A DNA stretch of 64,000 nt from Albibacterium sp035514885 (GCF_035514885.1 NZ_DATJCH010000024.1:186001-250000), one strand, 5' to 3'; shown: positions 7,048 to 16,978, counted from the first letter of the stretch. Made by a program: numbers and translations. Notes: generated from the letters alone by a model not told the origin.

Positions 7048-9144
7048 GTGCAGGAATTCAGCTTGAGAACCCCTATTGGCTATTTGAAAGGCGTTGGCCC
7101 GCAACGTGCTGAAGTTTTAAATAAAGAATTAGCCATATTCACTTTTGAGGATTTACTATATTATTACCCTTTTCGATATAATGACCGAAGCGTTTTTTCT
7201 AAGATTAATCAAATCGATCCTAGCAAACCGGGTGTTCAATTTATTGCCAGACTATTGGATTTTGGCATTCAGGGTGAACGTAGGTCGCGGCGTTTAGTAG
7301 CACACGTAAAGGATGACACAGGGATTGTACAGCTTGTTTGGTTTCAGAGTATAAAGTGGGTTGAGAAGAATCTAACAATAGGCAATGCCTATGTTATTTA
7401 TGGAAGTCCAAGTTTGTTTAATAATCAGATTTCTATCTCTCATCCGGAAATGGAACCATACGGGGGGAGCAAACAAGGGCTTAAATTTCAACCTGTCTAT
7501 GCTTCTACAGAGAAGTTGAAGAAGCTATCTTTGGATAGTAAAGGAATTCAACGCTTGGTTTCTTCACTATTTAGCTCTTTAAAGGGTAATATTTATGAAA
7601 CGCTACCAGATTATATAATAGCTAAATATAACTTAATAGATTTACCTTCAGCTTTATGGGGTATTCATTTTCCAAATGACGGTGGTTCAATCCAAAGATC
7701 TCAGCATCGGTTAAAATTTGAGGAGTTCTTTTTCCTACAATTGAAGATATTAAAGACTAAAATAGCTCATAGTCAAAAGTTTAAAGGCCCTATTTTTAAG
7801 AAAGTTGGCGAGCACTTTACTGATTTTTATGAGAAAAAGCTTCCTTTTCAATTAACAAATGCACAAAAAAGAGTTATTAGGGAAATTAGGAAAGATACGT
7901 TGCATGGTGCACAAATGAACCGTTTGTTACAAGGGGATGTTGGCAGTGGAAAAACGATTGTTGCTTTAATGAGCATGCTGCTAGCGATTGATAATGGATA
8001 TCAGGCTTGCCTGATGGCACCCACCGAGATTTTAGCTCAACAGCATTATGCTGGATTAAAGGAATTGTTGGGAGAAGAAAGGATTAGTATTGACCTTCTG
8101 ACGGGTTCTATTAAACAGAAGGATAGAAAAGGAATCCATGAAGGTTTATTGAATGGAGACTTGAATATTTTGATAGGTACACATGCGTTGTTAGAGGAAA
8201 AAGTAAAGTTTAAAAATTTAGGATTGGCGATTATAGATGAGCAACACCGTTTCGGCGTTGAACAACGTTCAAAGTTATGGAAGAAGAATTCCGTACCGCC
8301 ACATATGCTTGTAATGACTGCCACGCCTATTCCACGAACTTTAGCGATGACTTTATATGGCGATCTTGATATTTCTGTGATTGATGAATTGCCGGTTGGC
8401 AGAAAACCCATTGCTACTCTGCATTTTCATGAAAGAAGCAGGTTGAGGATGTTTGGTATGTTGCGTGAAGAAATTGCTAAGGGAAGGCAGGTTTACGTCG
8501 TATATCCATTGATTGAAGAAAGTGAAAAGTTGGATCTTTTGCATCTAACCGCGGGGAAAGAGTTTTTAGAGCAAGAATTCCCACTGCCCGTGTTTAAGAT
8601 TGGTATTTTGCATGGTAAATTGAGTCCAAAGGAGAAGGAGTTTGAAATGAATCGATTTGTTAAAGGTGAAACACAGATATTGGTTGCTACCACGGTAATA
8701 GAGGTTGGTGTAAATGTTCCGAATGCTTCGGTGATGGTAATTGAGAATGCTGAACGTTTTGGTCTTTCGCAGCTTCATCAATTACGTGGCCGGGTTGGCC
8801 GTGGTGCTGAACAGTCGTTCTGTATTTTAATGAGTAAGGAAAAGTTAAGTAAAGAGAGTAAAATCAGGATGGAAACAATGGTAAGGACGACAGATGGGTT
8901 TGAAATTGCCGAAACTGATTTGAAATTACGCGGGCCAGGTGATTTGTCCGGAACTCAACAAAGCGGGGTTCTGGAGCTTAAATTGGCAAATTTGGCTACT
9001 GACCAGGCTTTGTTACAATTGGCAAGAAATGAGGTAATCGATATTTTCGAAGAAGACCCGGTTTTAGAATTAGAGAAGAACAGACTCCTAAGGGACTTTT
9101 TATCTAAAAACGCGTTTGGGATTGGATGGGAAAAAATTTCCTGA
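7048..9144 (+). CDS. recG: ATP-dependent DNA helicase RecG
   Basis: A 698-residue fork-reversal and branch-migration helicase for stalled replication forks. A wedge/OB domain (about 60-150) precedes helicase domain 1 with Walker A GDVGSGKT (296-303) and the DEQH box (397-400, followed by RFGVEQR), then helicase domain 2 with VIEVGVNVPNASVM and QLRGRVGRG. The start is a GTG at 7048; no upstream ATG fits. It lies 17 bases after the transporter and is possibly in the same transcript. Confidence 0.96.
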   Translation: MQEFSLRTPIGYLKGVGPQRAEVLNKELAIFTFEDLLYYYPFRYNDRSVFSKINQIDPSKPGVQFIARLLDFGIQGERRSRRLVAHVKDDTGIVQLVWFQSIKWVEKNLTIGNAYVIYGSPSLFNNQISISHPEMEPYGGSKQGLKFQPVYASTEKLKKLSLDSKGIQRLVSSLFSSLKGNIYETLPDYIIAKYNLIDLPSALWGIHFPNDGGSIQRSQHRLKFEEFFFLQLKILKTKIAHSQKFKGPIFKKVGEHFTDFYEKKLPFQLTNAQKRVIREIRKDTLHGAQMNRLLQGDVGSGKTIVALMSMLLAIDNGYQACLMAPTEILAQQHYAGLKELLGEERISIDLLTGSIKQKDRKGIHEGLLNGDLNILIGTHALLEEKVKFKNLGLAIIDEQHRFGVEQRSKLWKKNSVPPHMLVMTATPIPRTLAMTLYGDLDISVIDELPVGRKPIATLHFHERSRLRMFGMLREEIAKGRQVYVVYPLIEESEKLDLLHLTAGKEFLEQEFPLPVFKIGILHGKLSPKEKEFEMNRFVKGETQILVATTVIEVGVNVPNASVMVIENAERFGLSQLHQLRGRVGRGAEQSFCILMSKEKLSKESKIRMETMVRTTDGFEIAETDLKLRGPGDLSGTQQSGVLELKLANLATDQALLQLARNEVIDIFEEDPVLELEKNRLLRDFLSKNAFGIGWEKIS

Positions 9145-9235
9145 CAAACACCTATCTTTACTTTTTGTTAAGACTATGTATAATATTGCAAGCCCTTAGA
9201 GTTTGGCTTTATGGGATAGATTTTAAAAACAAATA

Positions 9236-10423
9236 ATGGCAATAAAGAAATTTTTTGATACAGCACTTAAGCCTGAGCGTGCAGTTTTGGTAGGGATTAT
9301 TATATCTGGTGAGAATGAAGAGCAGGAACGTGAATATTTGGAGGAATTGGCTTTCCTGGTAGACACAGCCGGTGGGGAGACTATACATACTTTTGTTCAG
9401 AAAATGCAGAAGCCTGATAGGGCGACTTTTGTGGGAAGTGGCAAATTGGATGAGATTAAAGCATATGTTGATGCTGAGGAGATTGATATTGTTGTTTTTG
9501 ATGATGAACTATCTCCTACTCAATTAAGAAATATTGAGCGGGAGTTACAGGTCAAAATCTTGGATAGAAGCAATTTGATTCTGGATATATTTGCCCGCCG
9601 CGCACAAAGCGCGCAAGCAAAAACACAGGTTGAATTGGCGCAGCTTCAATATCTATTACCTCGTTTGACGCGCTTATGGACTCACCTTGAGCGGCAGCGA
9701 GGAGGAATTGGAATGCGTGGTCCAGGAGAGAGTCAGATAGAAACAGATAGACGATTGATATTGAACAAGGTTTCCTTATTGAAAGAAAAGTTAAAAAGTA
9801 TTGATCGCCAAAATGAAACTCAACGTAAGAATAGAGGTCAATTGGTTCGAGTGGCATTAGTAGGATATACCAATGTTGGTAAATCAACTATTATGAACAT
9901 GCTTTCTAAATCGGATGTTTTTGCAGAGAATAAACTATTTGCAACATTAGATACGACTGTTAGAAAAGTCGTTATTGATAATCTTCCATTCTTACTATCG
10001 GATACGGTTGGTTTTATCAGGAAGTTGCCCCATCATTTGGTAGAATGTTTTAAATCAACATTGGATGAGGTAAGGGAAGCAGATATATTACTTCATGTTG
10101 TAGATGTTTCTCATCATAACTTTGAAGATCAGATTGCCACTGTTAATGAAACATTGAAGGAACTTGGAGTTCTTGAAAAAACGATTATTACAGTATTTAA
10201 TAAGATTGATGCTTATGAAGGAACGAAAGATAGCGAAGAGGAAGAGGATCAATTTTTTACGATCGATGATTTCGAAAACAGTTGGATGAAGAAGCACCAA
10301 AGTCCGGCAATATTTATTTCTGCTACGGAGAAAGAGAATTTAGAAGAACTTAAGAAGTTGATTTATAAACATGTATTAGCGATTCATACAGAGCGGTATC
10401 CATATGATAGTTTATTGTATTAG
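9236..10423 (+). CDS. hflX: GTPase HflX
   Basis: A ribosome-associated GTPase that splits stalled or heat-damaged 70S ribosomes. The 395 residues comprise an N-terminal HflX domain (about 20-120), a coiled-coil linker with GGIGMRGPGESQIETDRR (about 157-174), and the G domain with P-loop GYTNVGKST (210-218), DTVGFIRKLP (G3) and NKID (G4). It follows recG by 91 bases and precedes rbfA by 47, so this run combines genome-stability and ribosome-related genes. Confidence 0.95.
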   Translation: MAIKKFFDTALKPERAVLVGIIISGENEEQEREYLEELAFLVDTAGGETIHTFVQKMQKPDRATFVGSGKLDEIKAYVDAEEIDIVVFDDELSPTQLRNIERELQVKILDRSNLILDIFARRAQSAQAKTQVELAQLQYLLPRLTRLWTHLERQRGGIGMRGPGESQIETDRRLILNKVSLLKEKLKSIDRQNETQRKNRGQLVRVALVGYTNVGKSTIMNMLSKSDVFAENKLFATLDTTVRKVVIDNLPFLLSDTVGFIRKLPHHLVECFKSTLDEVREADILLHVVDVSHHNFEDQIATVNETLKELGVLEKTIITVFNKIDAYEGTKDSEEEEDQFFTIDDFENSWMKKHQSPAIFISATEKENLEELKKLIYKHVLAIHTERYPYDSLLY

Positions 10424-10470
10424 GTTCGCAGAAGGTATTTATATATATTAAGGATTATAATAGAATCATT

Positions 10471-10845
10471 ATGGGCATAGAAAGTAAAAGACAGCAACGT
10501 TTTGCAGGAATTATTCAAAAGGATTTAGCAGAGATCTTTTTGCGCGAAGGAAATATATGGCTGCCGGGGGTAATGATAACTGTTACACGGGTTCGCATTA
10601 CCTCAGATTTAGGGATTGCAAGAGTTTATCTAAGCTTCTTGCCGGTAAAAGATCCTCAAGAAGCTCTTGAGAAAATAAGACATCATGGGAATGAGGTCCG
10701 CTATAAATTAGGCACTCGTATCAGGAACCAGACAAAGAGCATTCCTGTATTGGAATTTTATGTAGACGATAGCAATGATTATGTCGAACACATGGATAAG
10801 ATTTTTGAAGAAATAAATAAAGATAAGCAATCGGAAGACGAATAG
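10471..10845 (+). CDS. rbfA: Ribosome-binding factor A
   Basis: 124 residues with a KH-like fold that binds the 30S head/neck and assists late 16S rRNA maturation. The segments RQQRFAGIIQKDLAEIFLRE, TVTRVRITSDLGIARVYLSF and IRNQTKSIPVLEFYVDDS are characteristic. The C-terminal tail is acidic (DKQSEDE). It is the last gene before a clear terminator. Confidence 0.92.
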   Translation: MGIESKRQQRFAGIIQKDLAEIFLREGNIWLPGVMITVTRVRITSDLGIARVYLSFLPVKDPQEALEKIRHHGNEVRYKLGTRIRNQTKSIPVLEFYVDDSNDYVEHMDKIFEEINKDKQSEDE

Positions 10846-10852
10846 TTTATAG

Positions 10853-10882
10853 AAGGTTCTGAGTGATCAGAACCTTTTTTTT
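10853..10882 (+). terminator. rbfA terminator
   Basis: Stem AAGGTTCTGA / TCAGAACCTT with a 4-nt loop and a run of T on the plus strand. The 3' arm overlaps the stop codon of convergent def. Confidence 0.9.
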
Positions 10883-11442
10883 CGCTTAAGATTTGGGAAC
10901 TTCATTTTATAATCCACGTTTACTTTACCTTTGGTGATTGCATCTAGTTTTCCTTTGATTAAGGCTTTTTTTAACGGACTTAATTTATCGGTAAATAGTT
11001 TACCTTCAATGTGATCGTATTCGTGTTGTATAATTCTGGCACCTAAACCACTGTAGGTTTCTTCGTGTTCCTCCCAATTCTCATCCAAATAATTAATGGT
11101 GATTGTGGGATGTCGGGCTATATCTTCGCGAATATCAGGTATGCTTAAGCAACCTTCGTTTGATAGCCAGTTTTCGCCACTTTCTTCAACGATTTCAGCA
11201 TTGATGAATACTTTTTTAAAGTTCTTTAAGATAGGTTCATCTTCTTCATACGGAGAGGCATCTATTACAAATAAGCGGATAGGTAAGCCTACTTGTGGTG
11301 CTGCTATACCTACACCTGAAGCCGCATACATGGTTTCAAACATATCCTTGATAAGGCTATCTAAATTAGGATAGCTTGCATCTATTTCTTTAGCTTTTTG
11401 ACGTAATACCGGATCTCCGTAAGCAATTATTGGTAATTTCAT
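10867..11442 (-). CDS. def: Peptide deformylase
   Basis: A metalloenzyme removing the N-formyl group from nascent proteins. All three motifs are intact: GVGIAAPQ (43-50), EGCLS with metal ligand Cys98, and HEYDH with His140, Glu141 and His144. The 191 residues fit the type I enzyme. The C-terminal extension rich in Lys (VDYKMKFPNLKRKKRF) is common in Bacteroidota. It has its own promoter box near the end of the upstream peptidase gene. Confidence 0.96.
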   Translation of the reverse strand: MKLPIIAYGDPVLRQKAKEIDASYPNLDSLIKDMFETMYAASGVGIAAPQVGLPIRLFVIDASPYEEDEPILKNFKKVFINAEIVEESGENWLSNEGCLSIPDIREDIARHPTITINYLDENWEEHEETYSGLGARIIQHEYDHIEGKLFTDKLSPLKKALIKGKLDAITKGKVNVDYKMKFPNLKRKKRF

Positions 11443-11466
11443 TTATGTCGTATTCCTAAGTAATTG

Positions 11467-11474
11467 CAAAATTA
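11467..11474 (-). promoter_or_regulatory. -7 box of the def promoter
   Basis: The plus strand reads CAAAATTA (TAATTTTG toward def), 24 nt before the ATG. It overlaps the stop of the upstream M16 gene, so def can be transcribed independently. Confidence 0.55.
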
Positions 11475-12713
11475 CAAATTTTCATCCAAGTCAGGTTGGA
11501 AAACTAACGAGTTTAAATTATTAGGGTCTAAGATTTCATTTGAAATATCCCAAATATCCTCAGCAGTAACTCTATTTATCCGTTCATAGATTTTTGGAAG
11601 TGTTTCAACTTCACCATAGTCGATGATGTTTTTTGCCATTGCTATAATCAATGCAATTCGATTCTCTTCACCTAATGCGATCTGACCGATAAATTTGTTT
11701 TTTGATTGCTTTAGTTGAACCGGACTTAATTTTTTATCCCGGAGCTTTTTAAATTCTTTTAAAACGAGTTTATGAGCCTTCTCCATTTTATCTGTTTCGG
11801 TACCGAAATAGACGCTGAAAATTCCGGTGTCAGAATAAGTGGTGTAGTTTGATTCAATTGTATAAGCTATGCCGTGTTTTTCTCTTATCTCAAGGTTTAG
11901 TCTTGAACTCATCCCCATTCCGCCAAGCATATTATTTAATACCATTAGACCAGTTTTCTTAGAATCGTGCATGGAATATCCAATACCTCCCATCATATAA
12001 TGGACTTGATTAATAGGCCTGTCGAGAATTAATTTATTGGGTGAACTTGCCAAAGGAGCGGTTCTTTTTTGATTGGATTTATGGTTTGTAAGTTCACCAT
12101 AATATCTTTCAACAATTTTTTTTACCTTATTGTATGAATAGTTACCTGTAATTCCTATCACCATATTTTCGGGTTGATAATAATCCTTGGCAAAATTTTC
12201 GAAGTCCTTTTTACCTAAGCCAATCAAGCTCTTTTCTTCTCCTAATATATTATGACCTAATTCATGGCCTGTATAAATAAGATCTTCGAAATCATCTGCG
12301 ATGGCATCTTCAGGACTATCTTGATAGGATGCTATTTCATCTAATATAATTCCCTTTTCTTTTTCAATTTCGTTCTCCGGAAAGGTGGAATGAAAAACAA
12401 TATCTTCAAATAGATCTAATGTTCTACTTAGATGTTCATTTAAAAAGGAGGCATGGATACAAGTATATTCTTTGGTAGTATAAGCATTCAGATCAGCCCC
12501 TACTAGTTCTAACCTGTTTAATATTTGGTTAGTGCTCCTTTTGTTGGTTTTCTTAAAAATAAGATGTTCAGTAAAATGGGCTATGCCATATTGATCTGTT
12601 GATTCATCACGTGTTCCTGCATTGATTACAATACAGGCATGAGCAATAGGCAAGGCTTCGGGTTTAAAAACTACCCGAAGCCCGTTTGATAAAGTAAAGA
12701 GATGATAATCCAT
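11472..12713 (-). CDS. M16 family zinc peptidase (pitrilysin/processing-peptidase type)
   Basis: A 413-residue zinc metallopeptidase. The inverted zinc motif HxxEH is intact as HFTEH (His46, Glu49, His50), and the third-ligand region FPENEIEKEKGIILDEI lies about 75 residues later. The second, non-catalytic M16 domain follows (about 170-410). No signal peptide is seen, so it is probably cytoplasmic, similar to MPP-beta-like single-chain M16B proteins. Substrate unknown. A -7 box ends 8 nt before the ATG, suggesting a near-leaderless mRNA. Confidence 0.92.
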   Translation of the reverse strand: MDYHLFTLSNGLRVVFKPEALPIAHACIVINAGTRDESTDQYGIAHFTEHLIFKKTNKRSTNQILNRLELVGADLNAYTTKEYTCIHASFLNEHLSRTLDLFEDIVFHSTFPENEIEKEKGIILDEIASYQDSPEDAIADDFEDLIYTGHELGHNILGEEKSLIGLGKKDFENFAKDYYQPENMVIGITGNYSYNKVKKIVERYYGELTNHKSNQKRTAPLASSPNKLILDRPINQVHYMMGGIGYSMHDSKKTGLMVLNNMLGGMGMSSRLNLEIREKHGIAYTIESNYTTYSDTGIFSVYFGTETDKMEKAHKLVLKEFKKLRDKKLSPVQLKQSKNKFIGQIALGEENRIALIIAMAKNIIDYGEVETLPKIYERINRVTAEDIWDISNEILDPNNLNSLVFQPDLDENL

Positions 12714-12720
12714 TCGGATG

Positions 12721-12728
12721 CAAAGGTA
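12721..12728 (-). promoter_or_regulatory. -7 box of the M16 peptidase promoter
   Basis: The plus strand reads CAAAGGTA (TACCTTTG toward the gene), an exact match. Only 7 nt separate it from the ATG ending at 12713. Confidence 0.6.
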
Positions 12729-12803
12729 GCAAAAAACTTATGCGCATTTGACCCTATTAGTTTCTTGCAATCTCTGATTCTGAGACTTAATATCTGGCCT
12801 AAC

Positions 12804-15623
12804 CTAAAAGCCTCGTGGACCACCTAAACCACCTTGACCACCTGGTCTGAAGTTGCCTTGCGGTCTTCCGCCCGGACCTTGTTGATTGGTTGGAGCAGTA
12901 CTTCCTCCTGCAAACTTTTGGAACTTATAAGATAATGTTAGCATGAAGTATCGAGCTAATCGATTAGTACGGCTATCAATTTGACTGTTTTCTGTGATAC
13001 TTCTTGAAATATTTACCTGTTGATTTAATAGATCGTATGCTTGTAAGCGAATTGTGCCTCGGTTGTCAGACAAAAATTGCTTCTCAATATATGTATTGAT
13101 GATTAATGGGTTAGCATCTACACTTTGAGCATATCCTGTGTTAGACATCTTGCTTAAGTCGAAGCCCCATAACAAAGTGGGAACAAAGTAAACTCTACTA
13201 TCTATATCAAATGACCACGTATTGATGTTTGAATTGTTGCGATTGCTAAGAGAGTTTTGTGTGGTGTTGTAGCTATAACGTACACCCGGGGTTACATCTA
13301 ACCATTCGTTCGGAGTGATTTTAATATTTAACCCTTGACTTAATACCCAGTTTTTAGCAATATTTTCTTCGTTGTTCGCAAAAGAGATATTGTTGTTGAA
13401 ATTTGCAGATCCGTTTATCGATATTACGTATTTACGTTTTAAGAATGGTTTAGAATAGTTATAAAAACCACGAGCAGTATAGTAGCCGTTTGCGTTTAGA
13501 TAACTGGTTTCTTGTACTAGACCATTCACCGGATCCATACTTTGCATTCTGTTAGATACCACTTTGTCGTTTGTGAATGTTGCCATCAACATCCCAAAGA
13601 GGGAACTTCCAGAAGCAAAATCAAAGTTATTATAACGTAAGTTTAAGTTATGTGAAAATTCTGCTGCTAACTCTGGGTTACCGACTACAGGAAATTGAGG
13701 GTTAGAGATATCTCTAACTGGTTGTAGTTGTGAATAACCTGGTTCGTTAGGTCTTCCATTATAGGTAAAACTTAATCTTTTTGAATTTGAGAATACATAT
13801 TCGAAACGTGCTACCGGAGCAAAGTTAGTAGCTTTTCTTTCAAAGTTTATCTCTGTTCCATCAGTATCTGTTGTGTTTCCTCTTAATGTAGAAGGTTGAG
13901 CGCTGGCTCCTATGGTATAATTAACCTTACTTGTTCTGTAACGGTAATTTAAATTAATATTAGTTTTAATAAATGAATAGTCATAGATATTGCTTAACAG
14001 AGGATTATATGTAATGCCCCCATCAGTATCTACCGAATTTGCAATCCGGTTATTATCGTAATTAGAGAAGTCATAGGTATATTCAGCTTCTAAATTGCTG
14101 TTTTCACCCAAGGGTTCAATGTAAGAAATGGATGCACCACCATTTAAACGTTTATTTGTTAAATCAATTAACTGACGTTGGTATTCATTGCTTGGTGTAA
14201 CATCGAAGATATGGGTGTCTACAATTTCATCCCGGTCGCTTTCGGAACTTGCGGAATTTAATGAGAAGTTCATGAAAATATTTCGTCCGTTATCATTGAG
14301 TCTACGGTTAAATAATCCACTAAAACCTATATTTGGAGTAGTAGTATTATTAGTATTATTTCTTGCAACAGAGTTGGTTAATTCATCATTCGTTGAGAAT
14401 TGTGAACTTTGTATGGTTGAAGCCTCTGAACCACTGTATGAAAATGATGGAGAAAACTTGAAATAATTATTAGCATTAGGTTGATACTCCAGGTTCCAAT
14501 CTAAGCGATGATTATTTCGGATAGTTCCTTGATTCGTAATATCTTGATTAAAGATTTCTTGACCAGGATAAGTATATTGATTAGAAGAGTTGCTAAAAGT
14601 ATTATTATCATTATAGCTGTAACTATAGCTACCATAGGTAGTAAGTTTATCATCCATGAATGATTTTCTGTAGTTCAGACCAATTGAGCTGGTATTGGTT
14701 AGGCCACTCTGACCTCCACCAAAACCGCCTCCGCCAAAACCGCCTCCACCTGAAGGTCCTCTTCGTGCTCCACCACCTTGAGTATTGAAATCAAAAAGTG
14801 AGGCATTAACATTGTTTAGGTTGGCCAATGCGGAGAATTGACGTGTGTCTGCAAAGGAGTTATACATAGCAGTAGCCTGATAACGCTCTTCTGTTCCTCC
14901 ACCTGCACGGAACTGGCCGAAATCTCCTTTGTTTTTTGAAGGAGCAATCTCTATATTTAATATTCTGTCTGGATCTCCTGTTCTATTTCCTGTTAAATTA
15001 GCTTGATCTCCATAATCATCAATTATCTGAATTTTCTCAATGACATCTGCCGGCAAATTCTTAGTTGCTGTTTGTACATCTCCACCAAAGAAATCTTTTC
15101 CATTGATTCGAACACGTGTAATTTGTTGCCCTTGAGCAGTAACATTACCATTCTTGTCAACTTCTACTCCATCTAGTTTCTTTAATAAATCTTCAGTTAT
15201 TGCGCCATCTTTTAACTGATAATTACTGGCCCTATATTCCAGGGTATCTTCCTTTACTACGATTAGTGGGGTTCCGTCTATATTTACTGCTTGTAGTAGC
15301 TGTGATGATTCATTAATTATTATTTTTCCTAAATCAAGATTTGTGTTGCCTTCGGTGAATTGAGATGAAAGTACTTTTGTTTCATAACCAAGACTTGTAA
15401 CTGTAATTGTAAATTTATCACCTTTAACCTGGTTGAATAGAAATCCACCGTCGGAATTACTAGACGTCGTAAGCTCGTCTGTAGTGGACGTTAATTTGAT
15501 TGAGGCAGAGATTACACTTTGGCCCGTTGAATCTTGTAAGGTTCCTCTTACTTGCTTTCCTGTTTGGGCGAAAGCTGAGGTTCCTAAGATTAGGAGAATT
15601 GAAAGGATTAGATAGGAGCGCAT
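12804..15623 (-). CDS. Outer membrane beta-barrel protein with CarboxypepD_reg-like domain (TonB-receptor-like)
   Basis: 939 residues. A signal peptide ends SAFAQ (about residue 20), then a carboxypeptidase regulatory-like Ig domain (about 23-105) and a plug-like domain with TRVRINGKDFFGGDV (about 165-185). A long barrel of the OMP_b-brl_3 type runs to the end. No TonB box was recognised. Two low-complexity stretches are odd: a Gly-rich insert near 281-306 and a Gly/Pro/Gln-rich tail of about 30 residues. Such proteins are outer-membrane receptors or surface proteins of unknown cargo. It is followed upstream by a secreted CBM9-like protein 39 bases away, possibly the same operon. Confidence 0.85.
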   Translation of the reverse strand: MRSYLILSILLILGTSAFAQTGKQVRGTLQDSTGQSVISASIKLTSTTDELTTSSNSDGGFLFNQVKGDKFTITVTSLGYETKVLSSQFTEGNTNLDLGKIIINESSQLLQAVNIDGTPLIVVKEDTLEYRASNYQLKDGAITEDLLKKLDGVEVDKNGNVTAQGQQITRVRINGKDFFGGDVQTATKNLPADVIEKIQIIDDYGDQANLTGNRTGDPDRILNIEIAPSKNKGDFGQFRAGGGTEERYQATAMYNSFADTRQFSALANLNNVNASLFDFNTQGGGARRGPSGGGGFGGGGFGGGQSGLTNTSSIGLNYRKSFMDDKLTTYGSYSYSYNDNNTFSNSSNQYTYPGQEIFNQDITNQGTIRNNHRLDWNLEYQPNANNYFKFSPSFSYSGSEASTIQSSQFSTNDELTNSVARNNTNNTTTPNIGFSGLFNRRLNDNGRNIFMNFSLNSASSESDRDEIVDTHIFDVTPSNEYQRQLIDLTNKRLNGGASISYIEPLGENSNLEAEYTYDFSNYDNNRIANSVDTDGGITYNPLLSNIYDYSFIKTNINLNYRYRTSKVNYTIGASAQPSTLRGNTTDTDGTEINFERKATNFAPVARFEYVFSNSKRLSFTYNGRPNEPGYSQLQPVRDISNPQFPVVGNPELAAEFSHNLNLRYNNFDFASGSSLFGMLMATFTNDKVVSNRMQSMDPVNGLVQETSYLNANGYYTARGFYNYSKPFLKRKYVISINGSANFNNNISFANNEENIAKNWVLSQGLNIKITPNEWLDVTPGVRYSYNTTQNSLSNRNNSNINTWSFDIDSRVYFVPTLLWGFDLSKMSNTGYAQSVDANPLIINTYIEKQFLSDNRGTIRLQAYDLLNQQVNISRSITENSQIDSRTNRLARYFMLTLSYKFQKFAGGSTAPTNQQGPGGRPQGNFRPGGQGGLGGPRGF

Positions 15624-15662
15624 AATTGTTTTAATTGTAGAATTTAGTTTATATGATTTTGT

Positions 15663-16385
15663 TTAGTTTGATTTCGCTAGTTTGAGAATGTTCCAGACGC
15701 CTGGTTCAATCTTAGTTGTTACACCCGAACGTTCGCCGACATACCGACCGTACATATCCCTGTTTCGACTCACAAATCGAGTGTGTGATATATCGTTAAT
15801 TCGAAGATTAAGGGCAAAAGGAGTGTCTTTATTAATATTTAATTGTTTTATACTGATAGCCGCTTCATAATTTAAAGTGCCATCTGTTGAATCTATTTTG
15901 GCAGAGGTTCTTATTCCATAATTATTTTCAAGAGAGATTCTTCCATCGATTATTGAGGGAAAGCCATTTACAGATATTGCACGAGTTAAGTTCAGACCTG
16001 CTTCCAGACTATTGCCAGCTTTCTCATATTCTTCCTTTGAATTCAGTGCTCTTAAGGCAGCAACATCAGGTATAGGAAAGATTACGGTTGGACCTGATTT
16101 TTCTTTGGCTTCTAAATTAATAGTGACACTGATGCCATTATAGATTGCTTTTAATTGTTGAGCTTTATTGGGAATACGAATTGCTACATATAAATAATCC
16201 GCATCATTTGCAATCGAATAGCTGAAGTCTTGATCTTTGAAGGTATAATATGTTTTGTTTTCCCAATCCATTAAATTTCCGTCTATGTGGATAGAATCTG
16301 CCCATATGATTTCGGGATTCTCTTGAGCCGATACGCTTAAGGATATGAATCCTAGTAATATGATATATATGAATCTAATATTCAT
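15663..16385 (-). CDS. Secreted CBM9/DOMON-like beta-sandwich protein
   Basis: 240 residues with a signal peptide (MNIRFIYIILLGFISLSVSA|Q). The block IHIDGNLMDWEN followed by YSIANDADYLYVAIRIPN is the signature layout of family-9 carbohydrate-binding-like domains, in which a strand-turn DGxxxDW precedes NDxxxLYVA. No catalytic residues are recognised. It probably shares a transcript with the downstream outer-membrane barrel gene, suggesting a periplasmic or surface role with it. The exact ligand is unknown. Confidence 0.65.
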   Translation of the reverse strand: MNIRFIYIILLGFISLSVSAQENPEIIWADSIHIDGNLMDWENKTYYTFKDQDFSYSIANDADYLYVAIRIPNKAQQLKAIYNGISVTINLEAKEKSGPTVIFPIPDVAALRALNSKEEYEKAGNSLEAGLNLTRAISVNGFPSIIDGRISLENNYGIRTSAKIDSTDGTLNYEAAISIKQLNINKDTPFALNLRINDISHTRFVSRNRDMYGRYVGERSGVTTKIEPGVWNILKLAKSN

Positions 16386-16521
16386 TTGTATTTTTGTGTT
16401 ATGAGTCTTTAGGACGCAGTTAAAGCAAATAAGTTTAATTGTAAATTAAATATTACATAAATAATTTATGTTTACATTAAACCTTTGTCGCATTTATCCA
16501 TGATATGTTACAAAATATAGT

Positions 16522-16854
16522 ATGATAACAAAGGAGACATTTTATGATCGGGTTTATCAAATAGTAAGGCAAATTCCCGAAGGGCGGGTTACGTCTTATG
16601 GCGCAATAGCTAAAGCTTTAGGAACGGCAGGCTCTGCGCGTATGGTGGGTTATGCTTTACGTGCTTCTCAGGGAATTTACCCTCCAATACCTGCTCATCG
16701 TGTTGTAAATAGAGTTGGGATGTTATCGGGTAAGTCAGCTTTTGGTTCATCAAGTATGATGCAACAGCTATTGGAAAATGAATCGATTGTTGTAGAAAAT
16801 GATCAGGTGGTTGATTTTAAGAACCTATTCTGGAAACCTGATTATGGAGAATAA
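16522..16854 (+). CDS. Alkyltransferase-like protein (Cys-less MGMT homologue)
   Basis: 110 residues of the Ada/MGMT DNA-binding fold: IPEGRVTSYGAIAKALG (about 18-34), Arg-finger region SARMVGYAL (Arg40) and the active-site loop. The acceptor Cys of true O6-alkylguanine transferases (PCHRV) is replaced by Ala58 in PAHRV, so it cannot accept alkyl groups. By family knowledge, alkyltransferase-like proteins bind O6-alkylguanine and hand lesions to nucleotide excision repair. It is a stand-alone gene here. Confidence 0.9.
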   Translation: MITKETFYDRVYQIVRQIPEGRVTSYGAIAKALGTAGSARMVGYALRASQGIYPPIPAHRVVNRVGMLSGKSAFGSSSMMQQLLENESIVVENDQVVDFKNLFWKPDYGE

Positions 16855-16978
16855 TGGTCATATTGTATTCAATCTTAATATGATATTTTAATTAATGTTC
16901 AGAGCATAGTTATATACCTAAAATAATAATATAAAAAAGATTTGGAAAGTTGGATACTTAGTGTTACTTTTACACTAT

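Noticed and set aside
14188..14466. Plus-strand 92-residue frame inside the outer-membrane barrel gene.
   Set aside because: A shadow of the long minus-strand gene with no recognisable domain.
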